This document shows positions 31,835-42,299 of a stretch of 48,515 nucleotides of DNA, piece by piece; positions within the stretch are counted from its first letter, which is position 1, and the number at the start of each line of letters is the position of its first letter. Below the pieces are notes generated by a model. It was given only the letters and a program-made list of their open reading frames with translations. It had not been told where the DNA came from and did not search any database. A program made the translations under genes and the position numbers. This DNA is from Owenia fusiformis (taxonomy: Eukaryota > Annelida > Polychaeta > Sabellida > Oweniidae), in NCBI GenBank assembly GCA_903813345.2, contig CAIIXF020000021.1, forward strand, positions 1-48,515, in the 5' to 3' direction.

Positions 31835-32744
31835 TTTGATGGAAGTTTACCCCTTTCCTTTAGGTATTAAGCAGGATTGTAATGTAAAGTTGCTATTGCT
31901 GTAAGGAATAATGGTTGTAGCGATAAGTACCGATTGTGATACTTCAATACAGTTTTTATTATGTGTTAAATATTTGTTCTGTTCTTTCTGGTGACATTTG
32001 ATGTTCTCAGTCACGCCCGGTGATCCTACAAAATGAACGGAGGAGGGGGGCAGACGATTTCTGCAAAAAAGATTTTTGTGTCACCAAGGAGTGGTTACAC
32101 TGCAGCAAAATAACTTAGACAACCATTCTAAATAACACCATATGAGCACTAGCTGTTATTCCCCCTCATTAAAAAATTCTTAGGATTCAGAATCTTAAAC
32201 CAAAATGAAACGGAATTTCCAGATGACCTAATTTCATCTTTTAAGGATCAAACTTGACAATTTATAGTTTTTGGAATTTGAAATTTGCAATCGGTTGCTT
32301 CGATATACCTCACATGCAGGTGAAATTCCAAAACTCTAAAATGTCATACAATCTGTAGTCTTACTTCAAGACCCTTGGTTCCCCTAATCTACACTTTTTG
32401 AATTGGAGAAGTAGATAGGGGGGGGGGTCAACAGTCTTATAGCAACCTAACCTAACCTTTATATTTCAAAATATAGGTCATTTTATTGACATGTATAAAA
32501 TGACCCTTTGAAGGTAAATTCACTTTTCACATTTTTATTGCCAATCTACATAAAAACACAACAAATATACTCTCAGTAACAAGTCAAAAATGCATATCGA
32601 ACTATTGAATATTGATTTTTGTGTTCATTCAGATCAATTATTCAAAAACAGTTTGCAATCGTGTCTGAAAAGAATATTGAGTTTATTAAGTTACAACACA
32701 GTGATAAAGAACAAGTGCAACATTGAAAAGCACAAAGTAAATAA
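31835..32744. other. No gene; includes a G run
   Basis: AT-rich with no trusted frame. 32419-32428 is a run of about ten G. 32585-32665 is repeated directly at 34337-34420. Confidence 0.4.
32585..32665 (+). repeat. Direct repeat flanking a foldback, copy 1
   Basis: AAGTCAAAAATGCATATC and the following AGATCAATTRNTCA and CAGTTTGCA words recur at 34337-34420 in the same orientation, one on each side of the 1.6-kb foldback (80 bases before it here, directly after it there). Confidence 0.65.
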
Positions 32745-34332
32745 CACGCCTAACCATCGACAACATACAGTGACAAGATATACCGTCGTTCACTTAAGAT
32801 GTACGGTGTCACTATTAACTGATTTGAAGCGAAAACTATGATCACGCGTGATGATGTAGGTTTGATTGTGGTTTTTAAAAATTGATTTAAAGTCCCCGAT
32901 AAATCGGGCTACGTATACCGCCGTGTTTACATATGGGGATTAGAAGAGTTTATTTTTTGTTTAGGTATGCAAGCTATATCAATATTAGGCCTTCATTCAT
33001 GTACTCGTGTGCATGTAATCAGCATGCCCTTCAATATTATGTAAACCAAGCTATTCAAGTACTACATAATGTACACTATTTATGTGTGTACTACATGGGA
33101 ATACAATTCCCTGGGAAACAAAACACAAATACTTTTTATATGTTCAAAATGAGCCATTTGATTGATGCATACACTAAATAGCTTCATAAATAACATCTAC
33201 AAAGTATATCTAATATTAATTTTTAATTTCAATGGTGAAACTTACTTGGTTACGATTATACGGGGAATCAACACGGAACGAAGATTGTTCACCTTCCTGG
33301 CTTACCTCTGAAGCCTGTACCTGGTAATCTCTTTATATAGGTTAGCGAGAGTGGTGCGCCTGCCCAGTTTTAAATTTTGGCGCACACTTTAAGGAGTACA
33401 TAAAGGATTTCATGTTTGATTTCGTCTGTATTCGATTTGGAAGACATTTACCTTTCTAATTACGTTAAAAGATTTTCGAGCAGTGCTCGATTTTTTGTTT
33501 CGTTGTTAATGTACCCATGCAATTGGTCGGTTGGAAAAATGTGTTTTTTACACATTTCCTTTGATCATTTTCTCCCCTGTCGTCTAAGAGTGCCGAATAT
33601 TTTTTATGAGAGTATGTTTCTCTAAACTACACAATTTAAGATTGTTGAAGGTTTTATAAATATTCATGTATTTGGTATAATTTAAAAAATAAAAAATGTA
33701 TGTTGTCATATCCAATGTACGTTGTCCCTGTAATTGAAATGTAAACAATGCAATGATTTAATTTCAAAACGCATTAAGGGTTTTATGAGTAACAAGTGAT
33801 GTTCAACGAACAGAGGTTCAATATAGTTCAATCAAGTTGAATAAATAAAACTGGATTGCTCCGTTTCAGTTTTAAATGAATCTGATCCCCCTGTCCCTTA
33901 GTGTTATGAAAAATACGTTGTCTACATTAGGGTTAACTGTGAATTCAGATGTGTAAGTTCAATGGGACAACGTACATCGAGATGACAATGTACACTTATG
34001 ATTTTTTTTATTATTTTAGCAAAAACGTGAATATTTATAAAATCTTCAACCGACCTTAATTATGTAACTTGGGAAACATATTCTCATAAAAATAATCGAC
34101 AGGGGAAAAATGACCAAAGGAAATGTAAAAAATTAACATTTTCCAACCGATCATTGTTGGTAAGTAGATTTACAACGAAAAAACTCGAGCACTGCCTGAA
34201 AATCTTTTCACAGAATTAGACAGGTAAATGTCCACATCATCGTTGCTTCCCATCAGTTAGAATAGTGACACCGTATATCTAAAGTGTACGACGGTATATT
34301 TTGTCACTGTACGTTATAGATGGTTAGGCGTG
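32745..34332. mobile_element. 1.6-kb foldback element
   Basis: CACGCCTAACCATC at 32745 faces its reverse ending at 34332. The outer arms (to 32864; from 34225) and inner arms (33440-33740; 33945-34225) are mirrored, with landmarks ACATTTACC, CGAGCAGTGC, GGTCGGTTGGAAAA and ATGTACGTTGTCCC. The left arm carries an extra 550 bases (about 32872-33416) flanked by TTTGATT. No transposase frame. Confidence 0.75.
32872..33416. other. 550-bp insertion in the left arm of the foldback
   Basis: This segment is present only in the left arm. TTTGATT stands at both borders (about 32865 and 33415) and may be a target duplication. Inside there are short open frames (32933-33181) with no recognisable product and no clear inverted ends. 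Confidence 0.4.
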
Positions 34333-34336
34333 AATA

Positions 34337-34420
34337 AGTCAAAAATGCATATCAATTAATGTACTTTTATTGATCTGCTTTATTAAGATCAATTGCTCAT
34401 GTCCAGTTTGCATAGTTGTC
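34337..34420 (+). repeat. Direct repeat flanking a foldback, copy 2
   Basis: Partner of 32585-32665. It runs directly into the GGATGAGTTGTCC words. Confidence 0.65.
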
Positions 34421-34453
34421 CAGGGATGAGTTGTCTAGGGGATGAGTTGTCCG
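34414..34453 (-). repeat. Solo GGATGAGTTGTCC array
   Basis: Three units of the word that forms the ends of the element at 23012-23720. No inverted partner is near, so it is a broken or single end. Confidence 0.75.
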
Positions 34454-35289
34454 TAAGTCAAATATCGATCCTTATTATTTTACACAGAGATGAATCACAC
34501 GGGGCAACATTTGAAAACACATGAAATACATTTTAAGTAATAAAAAACACTGTATAATGCTTGAAAATGGATAATGTGACATGTATAATAGCTATAGGTT
34601 GACAAAAATGTTAGCCAAATAAATATCTATGATGGGTTAGGAATATGATGATACCTCCATATAAAGTCAATAGTGCATAGTCATATGTTAAGTCAATACA
34701 CCATTACTTCAATCCTCATTTTTTCTAATTGGAAGCCCCTGTTACCGGAAAATGTAAAATAACCCAATGTAGAGCATATACGGAGGAATATTATGCAGTA
34801 CTTGGATTTTGTGGCTAACACTCGGACAACAAACTCCTTTTCTAAAGCTCTTCACTGGTGATCCGCTCGATCAGTCGATTATGCTGGTTACCGAAAAGAA
34901 TTGTTTCGGTGACAAAACTATTTGTTCGCTAACATGTACATTTTCTTAAATAAATGATACTGACACATGTCTCTGATAAAAGACAGTCACCTGGAAAATA
35001 TTAAGTATTGGAAACAGTTTCGGAAACAAAAATTAAAGGACTTCAAAAACTTCCATGTGAATAATTCATTTTTTATTAGACTTGAGTCTTGACTAGAGTT
35101 TGAAATAAAGGCAAGATGAGACATGATTGTTTGATCATTTTGAAACAGAGACACTTGCCCTTTAAAAACAGTGTGTCAAAATTAAGCAAACCATAAAGGT
35201 CAAACTACTTGTTTCACGAATGATTTCAAGGCAAAGATGTGTTAATGAGAACGAAAACTACTCTATGTAACTTGAAATAATTTTCTTAA
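34454..35289. other. No gene seen
   Basis: AT-rich spacer; no frame, RNA gene or clear repeat. Confidence 0.4.
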
Positions 35290-35982
35290 GGACCACGGAC
35301 GGTATCACAACAGATTTCAGTCATATGATGGATTTTTGCTATTTTCTGAGGATTTTAACAAATGCATGTGTTAGGCCATCATTAACTCCAGGACAAGTAG
35401 TCAAAGAGATGATAAAATAATTTGGACTTTAAGACGGGGAGGGTGCAAACACCCAATCAACATGTTTTTTCTATAATGTTGTCATGATTTCCAGTCCTTT
35501 AAATATCTGTTTTTTAAAGATTTGTTGCATTAACATGTTGTGTTTTGAGACACGGTCAACATCTTTAAAGGAAAATATGATTCATGCTGGGGTTTTGAAG
35601 ATATCAATTCTGGGTGACTAAAATTAAGCTGAAAACAATATATCACATGAGTTTTCCCTATGTGAAAATAACATAAAGAATATTGTTTTCCACTTTATCC
35701 CAATGAATCATATTTCCTTTAAATAGGTTGGCTGTCTAAAATGTGACATATTGATGCACCAAACATTGAAAAAACATGTGTGAAAAGGGCAACATTTCAG
35801 AATAATGTTTATGGGGTGTTTGCACCTTCCCTGTCTCATAGTCCAAATCATTTTATCACCTCCATGAGTGCTTGATTTGGAGCTTATGCATTGGCCTAAC
35901 ATATGCACCTGTTCAAATCTCCAATCGATAGCCGAAATCCAACATGACAGTTTGCAATCAGTTGTGATACCTTCCATGGTCC
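35290..35982. mobile_element. Palindromic element, family P, copy 2
   Basis: Same layout as 26318-27025: the outer arm with GGTATCACAACAGATTTCAG, then TGTTAGGCCAT, GATAAAATAATTTGGACTTT, GGTGCAAACACCC, and a centre with GAGTTTTCCCTATGTGAAAA. Diverged by perhaps a fifth from copy 1. A frame on the minus strand (35708-36007) is an effect of the palindrome. Confidence 0.85.
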
Positions 35983-36040
35983 TTTCTTTGATTAGTTTTA
36001 AGACCACATAAACACCTTTTGCAATAAAGAGGTAATTTAA

Positions 36041-36500
36041 TGGGAGGTTTTTGATACAGGGTATATCTGAGGGAAATACAATTTATATACCCGAGGAGCC
36101 GAGGGTTGATATATTGTATTTACCAAGGGATATACTCTTTATCAAAATTCGAGCATTCAATAACTGACTTATCCTATACCTAGTAGATTATGAGAATTAA
36201 ATATGCATTGAATGTTAGGGAACCCTAATGTAGTAATTACAAATGATAATTACAATCAAAACATGAATATTTATGTCAATTCCTCTCATATCCTCATCAA
36301 TTTTCGTTTTTTAAAACTTAACAGGTTTTAACATTTAACAATGTATGGAATTAATGTCTATCAAATAGAGCCAAAGTATATTCTGGGAATTCAAAAAGCA
36401 CCAAAAGAAATCCCCGGGGATTGCTGATCATGATGATCAGGTGATATACCTCAGCGGGATATATATATATCACCCGCTCACCTCAGATATCGCTTATATT
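36041..36500. repeat. Dispersed repeat with GATATATNCC palindromes
   Basis: Starts with GGGAGGTTTTTGATACA, shared with 19573. It contains ATACCCGAGGAGCCGAGGGT and, at 36440-36480, GATATACCTCAGCGGGATAT and a run of TA. Similar phrases are common in aquatic animal repeats. The borders are uncertain. Confidence 0.45.
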
Positions 36501-36939
36501 CCCGCATGTTATTTACCTATAACACTACTTAGTAAGGGATAAATAAGAATATCTTATGATGCTTGAATTAAAACATACGCTGTATGAACACTTTATACTC
36601 AAATATTTTTTAATGATTTATCCCACATTCCCCGAAACACAAGTAGATATAGTGACCATATTTTGCATCAAACTTGAGAAGAGTCAATGACATTTGACAT
36701 TCCTATTCGACGTTGACCTCCTGTGAAAATTTGAATTAAAATGGCAAAAACCTTTGAGAGTAATTTTGTCAAAAGAGAGACTACTCTTCCATGTTTTCCA
36801 ACACGATTACAGTAAAAGAGTCAGCACAATGGAGATTTTCAGGGCACAATTTCTTCAAAATTAGCCTTCCGAGTGCCCCAATTATTTTTTAAACATATAA
36901 TTAATCTTCTGGTGCCTTGACATACCATATACCATATGT
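36501..36939. other. No gene seen
   Basis: AT-rich spacer leading into the large satellite-like array. Confidence 0.4.
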
Positions 36940-39260
36940 AGGAATAGTTGAGTATATTTGATCATTTTGCATCATGGATACTGGCAAGTGCGAATTTCAA
37001 ATTCCAAAATGGCGTAGAATCTGAACCGGGTCGGATTGCAATGTAAATTTCAGATTCGGATTCCTGAGGAAATTCTACCCCTAATTCATAACTCATACGT
37101 TAAATTTGGAGAATTTTTTATTTTGACCTACATTTCGGACACCATATCTCAATAGTGGATCAAAATACTTTCTGAAGGCAAAAGGCTAACACTATAAGCA
37201 TACTCTTTGCTATCTGTATACAAAATTTCGAAGAATATCATTAAAGTTTTTTTGATTATGATAAATTTATTTCAATACAGGATATTACATTATACATCAA
37301 AGTGTATCATTAAAGTGTAGTGTCAGTATTGCAAAAATAAGGAAGAACTATAAATTTGACCTAGATTTTGACCTAGGCCTTTCAGTATGCAACATTAAGG
37401 CAGTGTAGATTTTTGAGGTCCACTTTTGTTGAAGGTTTTCATTATGTTGGCTGAATCTAGTCTGAATCACATGTTTTTACAATTCATATTTTTCAGCCCC
37501 ATTGACTTAACAAGGGGCACCAAATTTTGCGATTTTTGAGCTTTCAAAACACCATAACTTCCGAGGTCGAATCAAAATTTGATTTGCAGATTCGGATTCC
37601 TGATAAAATTCTACCCCTTATTCATAACTCATACGTTACATTTGAAGATTTTTTTTATTTTGACCTACTTTTGGGACACCATATCTCAAAAGTGGGTCAA
37701 AATCCTTTTTGACGGCAAAAGGCTAACACTATTAGCACACTCTTGGCTACATGTATACACAATTTCGAAGAATATAATTAAAGTGTAGTGTCAGAATCGC
37801 AAAAATAAGGAAAAGCTTTGAATTTGACCTAGATTTTGACCTAGGCATTTTGTTGTCCAAATTTTCAAGATTAGAAGGTTTTGAGGTCCCCTTCTTTTAT
37901 GGGCTTCCATTATGTTTAGCTGTACTTAGTCTATATCTCGTATTTTACACTTCAAAAAAAAAGTTTTCCCATTGACATAACATGGGGCACCAAATTTAGC
38001 GATTTTTGAGCTTTCAAAACGCCATAACTTCCGAACCGGAAGTCAGATCGAAATTTGGTTTGCAGATTTGGATTCCAGAGAAAATTCTATCCTTAATTCA
38101 TAGCTCATACGTTAAATTTGGAAACTTTTTATTTTGACCTACTTTTCGGACACGCCATAACTTCCAAACCGGAAGTCGGATCGAAATTTGGTTTGCAGAT
38201 TCGGATTCCTGAGAAAATTGTATACTTAATTCATAACTCAAACGTCAAATTTTGAGAATTTTTTATTTTGACCTACTTTTCGGACACCATATCTCAAAAA
38301 TTGGGCAAAATACTTTCTGACGGCAAAAGGCTAACACTATTAGCAGACTCTTAGCTACATGTATACAAAATTTCGAAGAATATAATTAATCTGTTGTGTC
38401 AGAATCGCAAAAATAAGGAAAAACTTTGAATTTGACCTAGATTTTGACCTAGGCATTTTGGTGTCCAAATTTTGAAGCTAGGTAGCTTATGAGGTCCCCT
38501 TCTTTTAAAAGCTTTCATTATATTTAGCTGAACTCAGTCTATATTTCGTATTTTTCACTTCAAAAAAATCTTTTTTCCCATTGACTTAACATGGGCACCA
38601 AATTTAGCGATTTTTGAGCTTTCAAAACGCCATAACTTCCGAACAGGAAGTCGGATCAAAATTTGGTTTGCAGATTCGGATTCCTGAGAAAATTCTACCC
38701 TTATTTCATAGCTCATATGTTAAATTTGGAGAACTTTTTGGTTTTGACCTACTTTCAGGACGCCATATCTCAAAATCGCTAAGAGTAATCAAAAAACGGA
38801 TGGCACACTCTCGATTTGTTTTTTTCTAAGCTACATGTAGAAACTAAGATGAAGTAGTTACGACAAACAACAACGAAGATAATTGACAGAATGTTGATTT
38901 GACCTTGATTTGACCTAGTTCTTGACCCTTGACCTAGATAAAAATTTGACCTAATTTCCCATCATCCCAGGTACTGCCCCTAGTTGATCATGTAAGCAGC
39001 TTAAAGTAAATTCTTTTAGTTGGTGAGAAATCTGGGAAGGAGGAAGATTCTGAAAGAAAAATAATAATAATAAAGAAAACTGACGAAAGCAATAGACTCC
39101 AGATTTTCATCTGGAGTCTAATAATAATAATAATAATAATAAAGAAAACTGACGAAAGCAATAGACTCCAGATTTTCATCTGGAGTCTAATAATAATAAT
39201 AAGAAAACTGGCAAAAGCAATAGACTCCAGATTTTCATCTGGAGTCTAATAACTAGATTT
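36940..39260 (+). repeat. Satellite-like block A, units of about 480 bp, hairpin-closed
   Basis: Four units share CCATTGACTTAACATGGGGC, GCGATTTTTGAGCTTTCAAA, ACGCCATAACTTCCGAACCG, CAGATTCGGATTCCTGAG, ATTCATAACTCATACGTTAA, GACGGCAAAAGGCTAACACT and TTTGACCTAGATTTTGACCT. Units begin near 36950 (partial), 37498, 37969 and 38577. The third contains an extra inner repeat of the CGCCATAACTTCC part (38151). The block ends with a GAAGGAGGAAGATTCTGAAA phrase, (AAT)n, and three hairpins. Small open frames in it (such as 38614-38829) recur only because the DNA is duplicated. Confidence 0.85.
39093..39248 (+). repeat. Three tandem hairpins, arm TAGACTCCAGA
   Basis: Perfect 11-bp stems TAGACTCCAGA/TCTGGAGTCTA with the loop TTTTCA at 39093-39120, 39162-39189 and 39221-39248. 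Each follows a leader AAGAAAACTGRCRAAAGCAA and is followed by (AAT)n. Periods are 69 and 59 bases, the difference being the AAT run. Confidence 0.9.
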
Positions 39261-39321
39261 GTGAAATTGAACAAGTTCAATTTAAGACTCCAGATTTATT
39301 TGACCTAGATAAATCAGTAAA

Positions 39322-39533
39322 GAGCTGAGTAAGTAACTGAGTAATTAGCTGAGTAAGTACTTTAGTAGTAGTTGAGTAAGTAGCTGAGTAAGTAACTGAG
39401 TAAAAAGCTGAGTAGGTAGCTGAGTAAGTAGCTGAGTAAGTACCTGAGTTAGTAGCTGAGTAATTTGCTAAGGAAGTAATAACTAATTAAGTAATTGAGT
39501 AAGCAGTCAAATAAGTAGCTGAGTAGGTAGAGA
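39322..39533 (+). repeat. Simple repeat GTAGCTGAGTAA
   Basis: About seventeen degenerate units of 11-13 bases (GTAGCTGAGTAA, GTAACTGAGTAA). It separates blocks A and B of the satellite array. Confidence 0.85.
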
Positions 39534-39549
39534 GGTAAAGTAGGGTATG

Positions 39550-42190
39550 CAGGAATTTTTGAAAGTATATTTGATCAATCTGCATCGTGAATACTGGCAA
39601 GTGCGAATTTCAAACTTCAAAATGGCGTCGGATGGGGGTCGGATTGCAATTTTAATTTCAGATCCAGATTCCTGAGGAAATTCTACCCCTAATTCATAAC
39701 TCATACTTTAAAATTGGATAACTTTTTATTTTGACCTACATTTCGGACACCATATCTCAAAAGTGGGTCAAAAAACTTATTGACGGCAAAATGTAAACAT
39801 TATTAGCACACTCTTTGCTACAAGTTTACAAAATAACTCAGTTTTGTCAGAATCGCAAAATAAAAAAAACTATGAATTTGACCTAGATTTTGAACTAGGT
39901 ATTTTGGTGTCCAAACTTTGAAGGAAAGTAGCTTTTGAGGTCCCCTTCTTCTATGGCCTTTCATTATGTTTAGCTGTACTCATTCTATATCTCGTATTTT
40001 TATACTTCAAAAAATTATTCGGTCCCATTGATTTAACATGGGGCACCAAATTTAGCGATTTTTGAGATTTCAAAACGCCATAACTTCAAAACAAGTAGTC
40101 GGATCGAAATTTGGTTTGCAGATCTAGATTTCTGAGAAAATTCTACCCTTAATTCATAACTCATACGTTAAATTTGGAAAACGTTTAACTTTGGCCTACT
40201 TTTCGGACACCATATCTCAAAAGTGGGTCAAAATACTTTCTGACGGCAAAACGCTAACACTATTAGCATACTCTTTGCTACCTGTATACAAAATTTTAAA
40301 GCAAATCAATTAAATATAGTGTCAGAATCGCAAAAATAAGGGAAAACTATAAATTTGACCTAGATTTTGACCTAGGCATTTTGGTGTCCAAATTTTGGAG
40401 CTAAGTAGCCTCCGAGGTCCCCTTCTTTAATAGGCTTTCATTATATTAAGCTGTACTCAGTCTATATCTCGTATTTTACACTTCAAAAAAATCTTTTTTC
40501 CCATTGACATAACATGGGGCAGCAAATTTAGCGATTTTTGAGCTTTCAAAACACCATAACTTCCGAACAGGAGGTCGAATCAAAATTTGATTTGCAGATT
40601 CGGATTCCTGATAAAATTCTACCCCTTATTCATAACTCATACGTTACATTTGAAGATTTTTTTATTTTGACCTACTTTTGGGACACCATATCTCAAAAGT
40701 GGGTCAAAATACTTTTTGACGGCAAAAGGCTAACACTATTAGCACACTCTTGGCTACATGTATACACAATTTCGAAGAATATAATTAAAGTGTAGTGTCA
40801 GAATCGCAAAAATAAGGAAAAGCTTTGAATTTGACCTAGATTTTGACCTAGGCATTTTGTTGTCCAAATTTTCAAAATTAGAAGGTTTTGAGGTCCCCTT
40901 CTTTTATGGGCTTCCATTATGTTTAGCTGTACTTAGTCTATATCTCGTATTTTACACTTCAAAAAAATATTTTTTCCCATTGACATAACATGGGGCACCA
41001 AATTTAGCGATTTTTGAGCTTTCAAAACGCCATAACTTCCGAACCGGAAGTCGGATCGAAATTTGGTTTGCAGATTTAGATTCCAGAGAAAATTCTATCC
41101 TTAATTCATAGCTCATACGTTAAATTTGGAAACTTTTTATTTTGACCTACTTTTCGGACACGCCATAACTTCCAAACCGGAAGTCGGATCGACATTTGGT
41201 TTGCAGATTCGGATTCCTGAGAAAATTCTATACTTAATTCATAACTCAAACGTCAAATTTTGAGAATTTTTTATTTTGACCTACTTTTCGGACACCATAT
41301 CTCAAAAATGGGGCAAAATACTTTCTGACGGCAAAAGGCTAACACTATTAGCAGACTCTTAGCTACATGTATACAAAATTTCGAAGAATATAATTAATCT
41401 GTTGTGTCAGAATCGCAAGAATAAGGAAAAACTTTGAATTTGACCTAGATTTTGACCTAGGCATTTTGGTGTCCAAATTTTGAAGCTAGATGGCTTATGA
41501 GGTCCCCTTCTTTTAAAAGCTTTCATTATATTTAGCTGAACTCAGTCTATATTTCGTATTTTTCACTTCAAAAAAATCTTTTTTCCCATTGACTTAACAT
41601 GGGCACCAAATTTAGCGATTTTTGAGCTTTCAAAACGCCATAACTTCCAAACGGGAAGTCGGATCAAAATTTGGTTTGCAGATTCGGATTCCTGAGGAAA
41701 TTCTACCCTTATTTCATAGCTCATATGTTAAATTTGGAGAACTTTTTGGTTTTGACCTACTTTCAGGACGCCATATCTCAAAATCGCTAAGAGTAATCAA
41801 AAAACGGATGGCACACTCTCGATTTGTTTTTTTCTAAGCTACATGTAGAAACTAAGATGAAGTAGTTACGACAAACAACAACGAAGATAATTGACAGAAT
41901 GTTGATTTGACCTTGATTTGACCTAGTTCTTGACCCTTGACCTAGATAAAAATTTGACCTAATTTCCCATCATCCCAGGAACTGCCCCTAGTTGATCATG
42001 TAAGCAGCTTAAAGTAAATTCTTTTAGTTAGTGAGAAATCTGGGAAGGAGGAAGATTCTGAAAGAATAATAATAATAATAATAATAAAGAAAACTGACGA
42101 AAGCAATAGACTCCAGATTTTCATCTGGAGTCTAATAATAAAGAAAACTGGCAAAAGCAATAGACTCCAGATTTTCATCTGGAGTCTAAT
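39550..42190 (+). repeat. Satellite-like block B, units of about 480 bp, hairpin-closed
   Basis: Same unit type as block A; units begin near 39560 (partial), 40023, 40500, 40977 and 41587. From about 40530 to 42190 it is nearly identical to 37540-39250, only a few substitutions and short indels apart, with an offset of about 3.01 kb. It closes with two hairpins of the same arm sequence as block A. Confidence 0.85.
42107..42188 (+). repeat. Two tandem hairpins, arm TAGACTCCAGA
   Basis: Stems at 42107-42134 and 42161-42188, identical in arm and loop to those of block A. One copy fewer than in block A. Confidence 0.9.
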
Positions 42191-42214
42191 AAAGAATAAT
42201 ATCTACAAAATTAA

Positions 42215-42241
42215 TAGGAGGCCCCCCGATGGGGCCTCCTA
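42215..42241 (+). repeat. Hairpin, arm TAGGAGGCCCC
   Basis: Perfect 11-bp stem with the loop CCGAT, after the leader ATCTACAAAATTAA and before ATAAAGAATAATAACTAGA. The arm differs from its neighbours but the TAG...CTA frame is the same. A near-identical copy is at 45618-45644. Confidence 0.9.
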
Positions 42242-42268
42242 ATAAAGAATAATAACTAGATGTATAAG

Positions 42269-42286
42269 AAGATTGCAAGCAATCTT
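42269..42286 (+). repeat. Block-start hairpin AAGATTGC/GCAATCTT
   Basis: An 8-bp stem with a two-base loop, after AACTAGA and before ACGGAGGCCCC. The same signal opens the next block at 43641-43656. It seems to mark the start of the 445-bp-type blocks. Confidence 0.75.
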
Positions 42287-42299
42287 ACGGAGGCCCCGT

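Noticed and set aside
32419-32428. G run as a G-quadruplex
   Set aside because: A single run of about ten G without other G tracts nearby is weak evidence for one.
35708-36007. Minus-strand 99-codon frame
   Set aside because: It lies in an arm of palindromic family P and is not kept in the other copy.
38614-41837. Conserved 71-codon frames at 38614 and 41622
   Set aside because: Their likeness is explained by the recent duplication of the satellite block; other units have stops in this frame.
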